Shown: positions 1-12,328 of the stretch, piece by piece
Position numbering within the stretch: the first letter of the stretch is position 1
Layout: the number at the start of each line of letters is the position of its first letter
Assembly (NCBI GenBank): GCA_032158295.1
Contig: CM063247.1
Coordinates: 9,986,675 to 10,050,674 of the forward strand
Source of the DNA: Pycnopodia helianthoides
Lineage: Eukaryota; Echinodermata; Asteroidea; Forcipulatida; Asteriidae
Direction of reading: 5' to 3'
Length of the DNA stretch: 64,000 nt
The notes under the pieces: model-generated
Told to the model about the DNA's origin: nothing
The model's input: only the letters and a program-made list of their open reading frames with translations
The model's database searches: none
Translations under genes and position numbers: made by a program

Positions 1-326
1 AGACACAAAGCTCCCACAGGTGCTTTTTATATAAATACATAAATAAAAGATAATACAACATTGGGTATTTTGAGGTAATTTGTTCCCACCATCTAGTTTT
101 CAATAAACTAACCATACAACTGTTTTGTGAAAATGTCATAAAGTTTCGAGGTCATGTGTTACTTAAAAACACCGGAAAACTTTCCCACAGTTTTTTGTCT
201 TTCTGCAATCGAAATTGTAAACGGTAGTTTGGGAAGTCTACCGACTTTGTATCGTCTTTGACAGTATTTTTTATACAGAAATTATATTTCTCTGGAGAAT
301 TGACACTGGCACGAACTTCCATTCAT

Positions 327-495
327 GGCTCAATTTCATAGAGCTGCTGAAGTACAAACAGGAGCTTAGCACAACAAATTTATGCTTACCAGAATAAGGT
401 AACTGGCAAAAATACCATTCCACATGTGCCATCTGTGAATGGTATCCTGCTTAGTTTTTTGCTTGTTATAAGTAGCTGTATGAAATTGGACCCTG
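327..495. repeat. MITE family A, copy 1
   Basis: Short inverted-repeat element. The left end reads CTCAATTTCATAGAGCTGCT and the right end carries its reverse complement (CTGTATGAAATTGGACCC). The same ends recur at 28885, 29327, 32668, 45410 and 51508, so this is a dispersed non-autonomous DNA-transposon family. No protein is encoded. Confidence 0.8.
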
Positions 496-567
496 ATTAA
501 AACAGCTACATTTTTCATTCAAAAAATACCAATCCTGGTTCTCCCTCCTCGCACGCAAATAGATGAG

Positions 568-722
568 TAGGGCCGTGTCCGAATTGGCGGCTACAGCTAC
601 GGCTACGGCTAGATTTCCGCGACATTATGCGTAATAGTAGGCCCCCCATAATATGACGTTTAGCAACACCCTTAGCGACAGTCGTAGCCGTAGCTGTAGC
701 CGCCAATTCGGATACGGCCTAG
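568..722. repeat. MITE family B, copy 1
   Basis: Inverted repeat of about 35 bp: the left arm contains CCGAATTGGCGGCTACAGC and the right arm GCTGTAGCCGCCAATTCGG, with a 75-bp centre. Related copies lie at 3384 and 47945. The arms are GC-rich in an AT-rich setting. Non-coding; the small open frames across it are a by-product of the palindrome. Confidence 0.85.
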
Positions 723-2129
723 TTTTTTTTTAACCCAAGGGTCAACAATGTCAACTATTTTAGGCTAACTAGTTTTACTTTAGATGACTTTTCAATCTTT
801 AACTTAACCTTATAGGCCAACGGCTTAAGCTCCGTCCGCGAAGCCCCGTACCGACGGAGCCCGAGCCTGAGCCTGCCCAAGCCGTCGTATCGTAAAGGGC
901 CTTAATCTCGACCTCGGTCTCGTGACGTAGATATTGATAACGTGTACTCGGATGTATGTCCCTTTGCGAAACCAAGGCTTTGGATTCGCCTCAAGTTTTA
1001 GGCTCAGTCTGGCTGTTCGAAGCAACCATAAACAACGTTATATACCAAAAGTAAACGTTTTCAGAGTTACTCACGAAGCCTCAAGCCAGAGCCGAAGCCA
1101 TTGTCTAAGGGCACATGCTTATAAGAAAACCTTTTTGACCTGACGTTTTGGAAGAACTCTTTAATTTAGCAGTAGGCTATACCGAGTTAACGTACATCTA
1201 GCGTCAAAAACAAAATAATGGTACCTTAATTTGCACTAGCTTTATTGACTGCGTTTAAATTTAATACACTGCATTGACCGGAATCCTGTTTACACTAGAG
1301 TGCGTTGCAATGCAGTAGAGTTATAATAAAGAACTCAAACACTTAGCTTGTGGCGTAAAAACAGGAGGGACACTATTTGCGGTTGATTTATCTCAGATAG
1401 TTTAGGATTCCCGGTAATTTAATGATGATAAATAGAGTGGGTGTTTGAAGAATGTTTAAACCAACAAAAAAAATCAATTTTGTGTTTCTCCTTGCTCTTG
1501 ACTGAGACCTTGAACCATTCTTAGTCGCGGATGAACATATCGCTTACCCCTTATGCATAGTTTTGAATTCAGACCCATTCGACACAATGAAAGTGTCCTT
1601 ATACACGGCAAATGAATTGCACAAATTTACTTTGGTGGGCAGTGACTTCTTGCTTTCTAGCTAGGGTTACCAAATCGATAACAAGGGGGTCGCCAGTATA
1701 CCGCGCCTGTGTCCCGACACTCTACGATCGTCGGCAAACACAAGGCGATTTATTTCCCTCTTTTAAAGACATATTTTTGTTTGCAAATAGGGAAACTATA
1801 AACGCTCTTAAAACCCAACTGATCATTTTCTCTCCTTTTGAGTGTGCTTAAAGACTTGTCTTTCATTACAGAAGTGAACATTTCCATTACTGAATACAAC
1901 CAAGAATCAAACATGATTAAAACAAAACAATCTCTTATATAGATTATAACAAAGCGAAAGTAAAACAGTTTTGATAGTTTCGACAGTAGCCAGACAATTT
2001 TTGCGTTTCAATTGTATTTGGAAAACACATTGGAAGGATAGGATTTTCTTCAGCAGGTGATTGTCATTTTAAAAAGTCAGAAAAATGTATTCCATAGCTT
2101 TCGTTATAAATGTTATTAAACAGGAAAAA
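723..2129. other. Intergenic, no gene seen
   Basis: AT-rich single-copy-looking sequence with only short open frames that resemble nothing I know. Around 829-900 there are short GC-rich GAGCC/CGGAGC motifs that may be a decayed relative of MITE family B. Confidence 0.5.
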
Positions 2130-2335
2130 CACCACATTGACACCATGGGTGTTGTCACATATAAATACAAAAAAAGGGAATACAAATACACATCACAGGG
2201 TGTTAAAATAACCTTAGTTTCTGCCAACACAACTCAGTGGAGTTACTTTTAACACCATGATGATTCTCTCTTGGGTATCTATATTAAGTGACAACACCCA
2301 TGGTGTCAACTTTAACACCCCAGTTTTGCAGTGTA
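2130..2335. repeat. MITE with GACACCATGGGTGTTGTC arms
   Basis: The motif TTGACACCATGGGTGTTGTCA at about 2137-2157 is repeated in reverse complement at about 2289-2310, and the ends carry further pairs (ACACC/GGTGT). The centre has no open frame. This is a short inverted-repeat element; no second copy was noticed in the window. Confidence 0.65.
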
Positions 2336-3383
2336 TGGTAAATTAAGCTGAAGGGTTTCAAAACTTGCGGGATATTGACTGTATCTAGGGTAAGGTTGAA
2401 CTTGTTTTAATATTAGGAATAACTATGCAATATTACAGCGGTACTAAAAAAGAGCCAGATTGTTTTTTGCTAATTTGCAATTTTTTGGACTCAATTTTTA
2501 ACTTTTTGAAACAAAATATTTTGTCTCAGTGGGCCAGCTTTAATTCGGGTTTACTCAAACACTTCAGAACGAATTTAAAGACGAATAAATAACACAATAC
2601 ATTGAAGTGTTCAAAAATAGATTGTTTTGCTTGTGTCCTTGTAGAAAGTGCCCATTCATTGCCAACTCGGCCTAATCGGATATGTCAACCGTATTTACTT
2701 ATGGCATAATCGCGCAGATTCGGACACCTGCATTAGCAAAATGAAATAACAATCTGCGAAAAATAGAGAGAAAAGTCATAAAAAGTTGTTTATTCGAGTT
2801 AATGAAGCATCGGAAAGTCAGGAGGACCCACGGCGGGGAGGCACTTATTGACAAGTTATTGGCAGGGTCATTGGTGCGTTATACCCCCGTAGAAAAAAAA
2901 CCGTCCCAACACGGCCATCCGTGTTTGTACTACGCCGCAATGACATTGGGAGAAAAAACCAAATAACGACACAACAACGATCTCAAGAAGAACGTTACGG
3001 TTGTTGATTGCTTACCGGAAACCAGACTCACCCGAGTTGAACGATACGACCATTTCTGACAAAAGCATTGTAGCAAACACTGGAGTTATTATGAGGCTCC
3101 TTTGTTGCTCTTAAACCTCCCAAATATGACAGCCTTGAGCGAAAATAATCGTGTAATCAATAAAATAGGCTAAGGAGACCACTCTAAGATTAATTGCGCA
3201 AGGAAAAATTGGGGGAAATATGTTTTCGATAGAGTGTTTGTGACAAAACGATCATTTGATGCACAATTGGTTGCAAAACTCAGCCAGTTCACAGGCTAAT
3301 AAACACAATGATGAGCAACTGTTCAGTTCTGGTTGTCTGACACCCAGACGTGGCTTGTGGTGTTAATCATTATCAGAATCATT
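2336..3383. other. Intergenic, no gene seen
   Basis: No exon-like open frame, RNA gene or repeat recognised. Confidence 0.5.
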
Positions 3384-3567
3384 TAGCCGTGACTGGTCCG
3401 AACTGGCGGCTACAGCTGCAGCTACGGCTAGATTGCTGCGTCATCATACGTTGGAGTCAACACCCTTAGCAACAGTCGTAGCCGTATATCTGTAGCCGCC
3501 AATTCGGATACGGCTAACAGGCAGCTCCTATAGCAACAGCCACGGCCGCCAATTCGGACAAGCCATA
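3384..3567. repeat. MITE family B, copy 2 plus extra arm
   Basis: A diverged copy of the 568-722 element (3384-3516) followed at 3535-3567 by an additional right arm (GGCCGCCAATTCGGACAAGCC). The extra arm suggests a tandem or nested second insertion that lost its left half. Confidence 0.75.
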
Positions 3568-6451
3568 CCCCTTTTTCAAAACCTCCTTCTCTGGTAGTCG
3601 ATCATCTTTTTAACCTCTTAGTGCTTTGGTCCTCTTTGTCTTAATCAACAAAACTGTCATACACCAGATTAAAAACACAGAATCTCAAAGTTTGCCCTAA
3701 ACCAAGCATAACGGACAATGAAGATTCGGGTAATTGAAGTTTGACTTTGGCCGGGTGTTTCCCGCCAAAATGTCAAACCCATCAGCAGCATGGTTCTCAG
3801 CAGTTTCCAGCCATTGTTACTCCACGGGATCTTTTCAGAACTGCCAAAAATTAGGGGAACGGTTTCATGTACACGCAATGTTAACTTAAACCTTATATTA
3901 TGTTTGATTTTTCTCCACTAAATGCAAAGTTTGAAATCCTATTCTTGTGTCAATCTGTTGTAATTGTCCTGTGTATTGGATTCGGATTACTAAATCCCCT
4001 TTTGTAATAAATGATCAGTGATTAATTCCAGATGATTCTAGGGTTATTGAATTTTACTTTACGATAATTCACTGTTGTGTTCTGCCCCTTCCTTGCATGC
4101 ATTGCTTCCATAAAGACTGCCTCCAAACTCCCGGTATAAGGGCGAGAAACAATGGGCAAATTTTGACCGAATTTACTCATTTGGATGTTATTTCTGTCAG
4201 CTAATCTTTTCATGGAAACGAGGGTTCATTATATTAGCGACTGTAAAGTGACTTCATCATTGTCGAATTTGTGTTAAAAATATAGCTTTATAGCGAAGAG
4301 GTCGATACAACAAGGCCATCAATATAACAGCCCCAGACACTCTGGCACCCAGTCGTCATTCCTATTGACATGAACACTTAGTTATACACATCTCCTGATT
4401 GTAATGGAACTGACAACCCAAAAGACAGCGTCACAAAACTTTGATAATAGTTCCCGAATTTAAGTAAAAACAAGGAATACAAAAAGCATGTTTATGATTA
4501 ACTATTGTTTGGAAAACCACGTACGTTTTGAAAATGTCGACCTTGTTTTAAAATGCGCCTTAATAAGAATGTTATGGAGATAACATTATAGAAATTTTAG
4601 ACACATCAATTTGTTTCTGGATGCATGGATCCAAATGTAAACAACTGTTTTGGCATGAAATAAAAACAAATCTTCGTTTCACAAATCTGAAAGTGATCGA
4701 TGATGTTCATGTTATAAGCAAATTGAAGTTTGTAACCGTCAACTTGTCCCGAACCACTCTGCTCGTACCACCACGTCTTGGTTTATATGGCACGGTCCGC
4801 CCCAAGGGTAGGCTTACTCCGGTCCGCCCCAAAACAAGGTCCTCGTCTTGTCCCCCTAGACCCTATAAAACAGTCCGGTATTCAACAGCGACGTGGCCCA
4901 TTTTGTAAGCGGAAAGCCAAGGCCACCAAAAAATCTGATGAGGGAAGTGGGAAGCGAGCGACATTTAGAATGCCCATTTCGTCCAGCCCCGCGGCGAGGC
5001 TTAAAAATTGTTCCCCTCAAACAACGGGTCTTCAAAAGCCGCTTTCCGACGCTGAGATTTCTCATTGTGCAATTTTTCGGGTTTTTATTTTCAAGGGGGG
5101 GGGGGGGTGAGGAGGAAAGAAAAAAACGCAGGGCTTTTGTAAGTTAATAACACCAAGGTTTTTTTTCTTCTATAGTATGCAGATGCCGGGGTCTAAGATT
5201 GATTGGGGAATTGAGGAGTTGGCAGGCGACATATTAATGAGGGATTGCCCCGTGGCGATACAAACATGCATCGGGGAAAGGCAGGCAAACTATTCACAAG
5301 CCCCCGCCGCCACTTCCAAACCTGGCCATATTCCATTCTCCAGCACAAAGTATTCGCTGTAAGCTGATTACGGAAAGCCAGGGGCTGTTGATGACAAGTT
5401 CAAGGCCATTTTAATTGGCTTAAACGTCTGAAAATCTTTTTACAAAAAAAAGCAGTAAAAAAAAAAAAAAAAAAAACATCGGGTGTGAAAAGCGGGATTT
5501 TTCGGGACCGCTTTGGGCAATTGTAGGTTTTTTTCTTCCCCTCTCGTTTCCCCCTCTGCTTCTTGCCAAACCGCCAGCCGCACTCGACCGCGGTCTATTT
5601 ACCGGATACTCGGGCTGTGTAACATTTGCGTAATGTGGCAAATTTGATTTCGTTTCGCCCCCTTAAGATGATGCACATTTTCCTTGAATTAATCAATAAA
5701 AATGCTTTAATGAAAAGTGTTCGCAATGAGGCCTTCTGGCGTTCGGGGAGCAATAAAAACCCACAACAGTCTTTTCCTTCCGCAGCGGTTCAGACACCGG
5801 GGCCGGGGACATGCGAACAGTCGCAGTGTGCCTACAGGCCGGGATTAGATACCAGACGAATTTGAGGAATTTGCACGTTGGAGGGCAAATTTTGCAAACA
5901 TAACCGGAAGATGATCATACGCTTCTCAAAATAAACAAATAAATGAATAAATTAAAAACTACCAAATGCTCCAACAATTAAATAAATTTAAAATAAATCA
6001 CATGGATACTCCATGTTATATTTATGCACTAAAAATCTAAATTAAGGAGGCTCCCCATGGGACACCAATATAAAGCAATGTTTTCGGAAGATATCATGGA
6101 GGCCCCACTTGAAGCTTTGCATAAAAAAACATGGACAACATTAAAACATTTCACTCGGTTCAAAGTTCATAAAGATGTTCCCAGGCTCATTTCCCCAAGC
6201 CCTGAGATTGATATAAATACGAGGGTCCAATAGTCATCTGTCTTGCCATAGTGATTTGTGCCGCCACATTGTGTTTTGCTACAGATGGATCCATTGGCCG
6301 ACTTTGTTGTGCTTTGTGAAATCAAAGCCTGCAGATGCGTTTTTGTATTTTTAAATAGTTTGTCTTGTGTAAAATTAATTCAAACTGCTGTGTCAGGCAG
6401 TTTGCTTTGTCAAACAGTTTGATAAAAAGCCAATTCAAGCGCGAAACGACA

Positions 6452-6487
<36 letters not shown>

Positions 6488-6970
6488 CCGAAGGTCCTTT
6501 CACGAAGAGTGACACCACACCAGTACACCAATATCACGAAAACAAGTTCCCGGATTAAAATGCTACAGTCTACCTCCACCGATCATTAGTAGTCCGTCTC
6601 TTTTGACTTTCAGCCTTAAATTTCTAAAGACTGCAGTCATCTCAGGAAGTAGAGCTGGTAAGGCTTCGTTGACTTTGAAAATTCCTTTCAGAATATTCCC
6701 CCATCATGTGACAATTCATCCGCTCGGAAATACCGGTTTAATCGCTTTGGACTTTTACGCCAGAGAGCTCCCTTTGTTCTGGGCGTACCACGGGATATCC
6801 TTGGGCAAGTTTAGCTTGTCAATAGTTCCCACAATTAAGTCCAAACGCTGATTAAAGTTGAGCCATAACTTGGCTAAAATGATTCAGATGTACGGATTTC
6901 GAGGAATATTCTAATTGTTGACTTCAATGTGAACTTTTAATGCTATAATATAATCTCCCTTCAACCATGT
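3568..6970. other. Intergenic, no gene seen; GC-rich patch and homopolymers
   Basis: No recognisable exon. The stretch 4740-5100 is richer in GC and open in several frames, but the translations resemble no family and have no convincing splice sites. Homopolymer runs stand out: poly-G at about 5095-5107, poly-A at about 5456-5477 and poly-T at about 6452-6484. Confidence 0.45.
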
Positions 6971-6982
6971 TCGCATCGACCG

Positions 6983-7220
6983 ATGTGTGGAAACATTTTT
7001 TGTATTTTGATAAATCTTTAAGTATAAGATTTGAAACTTTGCATTGTGTGGAAACATTTTTTGTATTTTGATCAAAGATTTGAAACTTTGCATTGTGTGG
7101 AAACATGTTTGTATTTTGATCAATCTTTAAGTATAAGATTTGAAACTTTGCATTGTGTGGAAACATGTTTGTATTTTGATCAATCTTTAAGTATAAGATT
7201 TGAAACTTTGCATTGTAGAA
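6983..7220. repeat. Tandem repeat, about 60-bp unit
   Basis: GTGTGGAAACAT recurs at about 6984, 7045, 7095 and 7155, and a truncated copy ends at 7220. Full units run through TTTGTATTTTGATCAATC and TTTAAGTATAAGATTTGAAAC. The third interval is 10 bp short, an internal deletion. Overlapping open frames on both strands are products of the repeat. Confidence 0.9.
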
Positions 7221-8647
7221 ACACAATCTAGTTGCAGAGATACCATTTTTGCATGATATATCTCTTTGAGTTAAAGCGGTTTTCTTGTTATGCTGGAAAA
7301 CAGGGAAAGTGACAGCGCTGTACTCCTATCGATATTCAATCGGTTAAGTTGAAAGCCACGTTTTATAGCACAGTTTCACAATAATTTGCTTTGTTTGCGG
7401 ATAGTTGACAATTATTGCATTGATTATGTGTTAGATTCGCTTTAGCGTGCGCTGTTAAAAAAAGTTACGTTCAAACGTAGTTGTTGAAAATGGAGATTAA
7501 CAACTCCGATTGCATTATTTTCTGTAGGACAACATATTCATATGAAAATGAACCGGACCTTGAAAGTTTGGACTCCTAAAATGCAATCTATAAAATGAAA
7601 TCGGTAGCACAATTCGAATGTAATTCGATTGAGCCATTATGTACGAAATCGTCAGAGCTTTCAGGGGAGCCGGTTTTCCTGTATATCTTGATATCTCTCT
7701 TTTTAACACGAAAGGGCATGCGTTGCACCCTTTTCACCATATAGGTGTACATCGGTCAATGTAACTTAACATCACCAAGATTGTCTATGTTGCATACCAT
7801 TATACGCAAGAACACCTCTTACAGGATACGGCAACATTCGGGATACCAATTCCATCCCCTTTTGGCACATTTTTATCCATCGTGTTTATAAAAGGCCATT
7901 ATCTCTCCATTCAAGATACCGAAACGGATGTGAAGATGAACAACGAATGGATTATACAAAGCCGAGTTAGGATTAGCTAGAGACACAGAATTAAAAAAAG
8001 TCCCAGGGACAGAAACTTCTTACTCCCTATTTGTAGGCACTTGAAACAGGCTTGGAGGAGGGGGTCAGAGGGATAACCTATGGCCCAAGGCCATGACAGG
8101 CTTAAGGGTAGTAAGAAAGTTACAAGAAGAACAGGATTTCTCATTGATTGGGTGGCTTGATGATAGCATACCACAACCCCCGTAATATCCCAAGCTCTTG
8201 TCTTACAATAGTGAGATAAGATACTGTATATAGTCGGTATAAAAGCACATTCTATCGGACTTCTGTGAATTGAAAAGGCTTCTTGGTGCACAACAAAAGT
8301 TGGAGTGTTGGCTAAAATTCACCGGTTTTAAACCCCCTCGATATATCGCAAAGAAGCTTATCCCCTTTCCCCCAAACACCAGCTTGACAAGAATTTACCC
8401 TGGCGGGTACGCCACTCATGTTTCTTGCGAATTGCTCCTGTCGCCGCTACACGACTTTAAGTATGAACTCAGGAAATCTCAAATTGAAATTATCTTTACT
8501 GAAACTAAAGAGCATTTCAAAATTCACAACTTCGTTGACGATATTTACTGAAGCTAAAGAGTCTGTCTGTGGGTCACCAAATATTGGAACTATGGCTTAC
8601 AAAGACAATTCTTTTAAGGAATTAAACTTAGAAAAACACAAAAAACA
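7221..8647. other. Intergenic, no gene seen
   Basis: No exon-like open frame, RNA gene or repeat family recognised. Confidence 0.45.
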
Positions 8648-9075
8648 TTAAAGGTATAGGGTCATACTTTGGTAAGCCCCGAAAATAATGGTGTGATTTT
8701 TAAATGATATAAAAATTGTTATTTTAGTAAGCATCATGCCAAACTATTTTGTCTGAGGTGCCCCTTCAACTAGAAGTACGTCGACAAGTTTGCATATCCA
8801 AAGATCGCCTAAACGTTTGGATCGAGATTCCTTGGTGTCCAGAGACGCGTTTGGTACCCGCTGTCACCTCGCTCATCAACGTGGATGGTATCGACATTCC
8901 TGATGAAGAAACCGTGGCAATTTTACCTGTTTTCTCTACAAGTATAAACGCTGTATTCAGCTGAAACTTTCACAGATGACTTTGAATGTATCTTTCATGA
9001 TATCTTTGACTATAAATTAGCATCACACACACACAAAAACACAAACAAACAAAAAACGATGACCCTACCTTTATT
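8648..9075. repeat. TTAAAGG-type MITE, subfamily H copy 1
   Basis: The left end TTAAAGGTATAGGGTCAT is matched at the right by ATGACCCTACCTTTAT. The interior carries a fragment also found, diverged, at 11545-11979 in the other orientation. The short open frame at 8749-8964 lies wholly inside the element and is not taken as a gene. Confidence 0.7.
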
Positions 9076-11111
9076 AACCAATATCTCTTTTTGTTGTGAT
9101 TTGCTGGCAATATTCTGTTGGGGTGTCGTGGATTTTTTGTGCATTCATATTCACTTAATATTTTGATTGAGCTTAATCGAATTGAAAAAATTAGGTGGAT
9201 TTGATTTGATTTTTCAGATTAATATGTAAATTTCGGATGAAATTATTCCCCGAGTTCAACTACAAATCATCATTACTAGTGTTCACAGCTAGAAGCTTCG
9301 ATGTTCACTGATACACAGCCATGGAGAGGTGGCTATACTGAGAGAAAAAACACACAGCCATATTTTGTGCTATAACACTATCGATTTATGTAAACACAAA
9401 CCACGTGTTTGCGTTTCTGTTTCAATCCAATGTTTACTCTGCTCTCGGGCGAATTGGTCGGCCGGGCCTTGGCAGCATTTGAACGGGTTCGTGCCCCGAG
9501 CGATCCACGGTCAAACGGAACCGTGCCCGGAGTTAATGCATCTTCAAAAAATCTTCTATTATACACACACCCCCATGCAAATAAAGGCCCGCGGTTTGCT
9601 CATAATTCGATTGGGACTGTACCGAATATCCCCTTTTTCGATGGCAATTTTTATTTTATTTTTTTAAATCGATAGCATATATCCTTTTATCGTGACCGTC
9701 GCTAGCTCAAGCCATACTCTTCATCAAGAGGGCAAGGATTAAGACATCCGTTTTGATTTCAACTTCGAGACGAGAACCCATTTCCACTCTTTTAGTTTAA
9801 ACCATGGCAAAACGATTTGTTTTTGGCAGTTCTTTAAAGTGACTCAGTATTTGAAATAAACAAAGTTGGTTTAATGTAACCTTTGACATAAATTGGATTT
9901 TAAATGTAGTTATATAAATAGCTCAATTATTCATCAACCATTTAGAACTTGTTCAGCCAGTTTATTATCAGCGATGCAGGAACCATACTTGATGCCAAAA
10001 CGCTACACTGGGACCGGTACAGTAAAATGTTGTGCAGACATTGCGTGCAAAGAACCCACCATAGCCGCGTGTGACCAAAATAATGATTTGTGCCCACAAC
10101 AAAATTCGTCAAAAGTTTACAGTGCGCATTTCCACCCAGAATAGACTGCGGTTGCGTTGTTTGACTCTCTTCCAGTAATGACAGCGAAAATATTTTTGTT
10201 GACAACTAAAACGCTTGGCTGACCATGCATCGCGAGTGAAGCTACGCCGTCCCAAGGTGTGCATAGTCCCCGCGATTTGTCCTACGGAAATCGCTTTATA
10301 ACAAGTGCTTTGTCGGAAGTTTCTCTTGGCAATAACATTAATCTTGCTTGCAATTTTGTATAGTGTTGGTGTTAGCGGTACTCCCCTTTTACTTTATCTA
10401 TTAGTTATTTTTGTAGAAGTCCTGAGGCTGGCATCGAAAATGAGACCAGCCTATGGTTGAGATTAGTGCTGATATCATGGGTATCATTGACGTTAATCTT
10501 TGATTGACGCCGGCTTAGGATTAACGGATTCGCCGGACAACAGCCCTCGGTCCCAGACCAGTCAAAGACGCTTGATCCGAGAATAGAGGTAGATCTGAGA
10601 CAACAGTTATCAGTGAAAAAACTTATCAAAATTAATTAAAAACAAAGTTATTCTATGAAACTCATTTTGTTAACCGTTAATGTTAAACACAAATTTAGAT
10701 TGTAATGTTGTGCATTAAAATGAACACTAGGTAGAGGGGGAACAATTGGTTGGTTTAGTCCTATTGTTATTTAAATCCCACAGCCAGCGACCTTAGAATT
10801 TTATAAAATAATTTGAAACCTATACGTAGGGCCTACCTTTGATCAAACAACGACATATATTTAACGTGAATTTTTGCCTTTTGTTAAAATACAATGACAA
10901 ACTGATATTTTGGTTATAGTGTGTTCGTTCACACCTGAAGCCAAGTAATGTGAATTTAAAACAATCCCACGGTGTTGTGATGAGTAAAATGAGGGATATC
11001 GATTTCTTATAGGATCCCAAGTTCTGTGGTTATGATTTATCAAGAAAATAGAATTGGCTGTTGCAGACTGCTTACCAACCAAAAGGACCCATTGTATAAA
11101 TGCAAAAAATG
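9076..11111. other. Intergenic, no gene seen
   Basis: No recognisable exon, RNA gene or named repeat. The patch 9440-9600 is locally GC-rich and open in three frames, but nothing in the translations is familiar and no good splice donor or acceptor frames it. Confidence 0.45.
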
Positions 11112-11447
11112 AGTTAGTGGCCAGACGTTTTGACCCTAGCATCAGAGTCTTTCTCGAATAGTTAGTGGCCAGACGTTTTGACCCTAGCATCAGAGTCTTT
11201 CTCGAATAGTTAGTGGCCAGACGTTTTGACCCTAGCATCAGAGTCTTTCTCGAATAGTTAGTGGCCAGACGTTTTGACCCTAGCATCAGAGTCTTTCTCG
11301 AATAGTTAGTGGCCAGACGTTTTGACCCTAGCATCAGAGTCTTTCTCGAATAGTTAGTGGCCAGACGTTTTGACCCTAGCATCAGAGTCTTTCTCGAATA
11401 GTTAGTGGCCAGACGTTTTGACCCTAGCATCAGAGTCTTTCTCGAAT
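11112..11447. repeat. Minisatellite, seven 48-bp units
   Basis: Units begin at 11112, 11160, 11208, 11256, 11304, 11352 and 11400, each opening with AGTTAGTGGCCAGACGTTTT. The seven copies look identical by eye. Because 48 is a multiple of three, a long minus-strand open frame with a 16-residue repeat crosses it; this is not a gene. Confidence 0.95.
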
Positions 11448-11532
11448 AGTTAGTGGCCTGACGTTTCGACCCAGTTAGGAGAGTCTATCTCTCGAAATAC
11501 TCTCCTAGGGTTGGAACTTCAGGCCACTAACT
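11448..11532. repeat. Hairpin terminus attached to the 48-bp minisatellite
   Basis: The last, variant unit starts AGTTAGTGGCCTGACG and its reverse complement closes the sequence at about 11515-11532 (CAGGCCACTAACT), giving an 85-bp imperfect palindrome. A minisatellite ending in a hairpin resembles the organisation of repeat-bearing non-autonomous elements such as Helitron-derived or pearl-like elements of marine invertebrates. That classification is an inference. Confidence 0.7.
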
Positions 11533-11544
11533 AATTTTTTTTTT

Positions 11545-11979
11545 GCGTTTTGATTTATCGGTAAAAATCATCAAGAACGATATACCAAAAGTCACATGTG
11601 AAAGTTTCAGTTGAATAAAATGTCTACTTGTTGAGAAAACAGCAAAAACTGTCACGGTGTTCACACCAAGAGCGTCAAATCCATCCACGTTTAGTGCATG
11701 GGTACCAACCACATCTCTGGCGTTATTGCGGGCACCACCCGAACAGACACCATGCAAAGTTCAAAAAATCGCCTATATTAGGCCTATACAAGCGATCTTC
11801 GGAGATTCAAATTTTCGACATACTCTTATCGGTTTCTAATCAACGTTGGCATTTCAGATGAAAAATGATTTTGCATGCTCCATTACCATCTTTAAAATAA
11901 GTAGATATTTTCCGGGGGGGAAAAAATTGCACAATATCTTCTCGGGGTCATTAATACCAAAGTATGCTCCCACCTTTAA
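11545..11979. repeat. TTAAAGG-type MITE, subfamily H copy 2 (inverted, decayed)
   Basis: Reverse-orientation relative of 8648-9075. The right end GCTCCCACCTTTAA corresponds to the inverted left end of copy 1, and interior segments (for example AATCCATCCACGTTTAGTGC) match in translated reverse complement. It abuts the next element through a single shared TTAA at 11976-11979. Confidence 0.6.
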
Positions 11980-12328
11980 AGGCCCTGTACACTATTGGTA
12001 AGATCGAAAAACACAAATGTTCACAGATTCACACATAACTTCCATGATTTAAAGTAAGTAATTGTAGAAAGGGTTTCTTAAAATATTTATGCCTAAAATG
12101 CTATCGTTTCCCCCAAAAAAGTAAAACAACAGTTTTTATCACGCGTAATAAAAACTAAATGTTTGAAAAAACAGAAAACACATAAGGTCTATTTTCACTA
12201 TTTTCTCGAGACCTCGATGACCAATTGAGCTCAAACTTTTACAGGTTTGTTCGTTCATGCGTATGTTGAATCACACAAAATGTGGACACTGATTTTGAGC
12301 TGTTGCCAAAAGTGTACAATACCTTTAA
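11976..12328. repeat. TTAAAGG-type MITE, subfamily G
   Basis: The left end TTAAAGGCCCTGTACACT is matched on the right by AGTGTACAATACCTTTAA. The interior includes the phrase GACCAATTGAGCTCAAAC, shared in diverged form with MITE subfamilies C and F, so these belong to one wider clan of TTAA-flanked elements. Confidence 0.75.

Noticed and set aside
4778..5110. 110-codon GC-rich open frame
   Set aside because: Several overlapping frames are open because of base composition; the translation is basic low-complexity sequence ending in a poly-G run.
10861..11430. 189-codon minus-strand open frame with a 16-residue repeat
   Set aside because: It is the 48-bp minisatellite read in one open frame; nothing outside the repeat looks coding.
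11112..11532. CRISPR array
   Set aside because: Units are contiguous with no unique spacers; the context is an animal genome.
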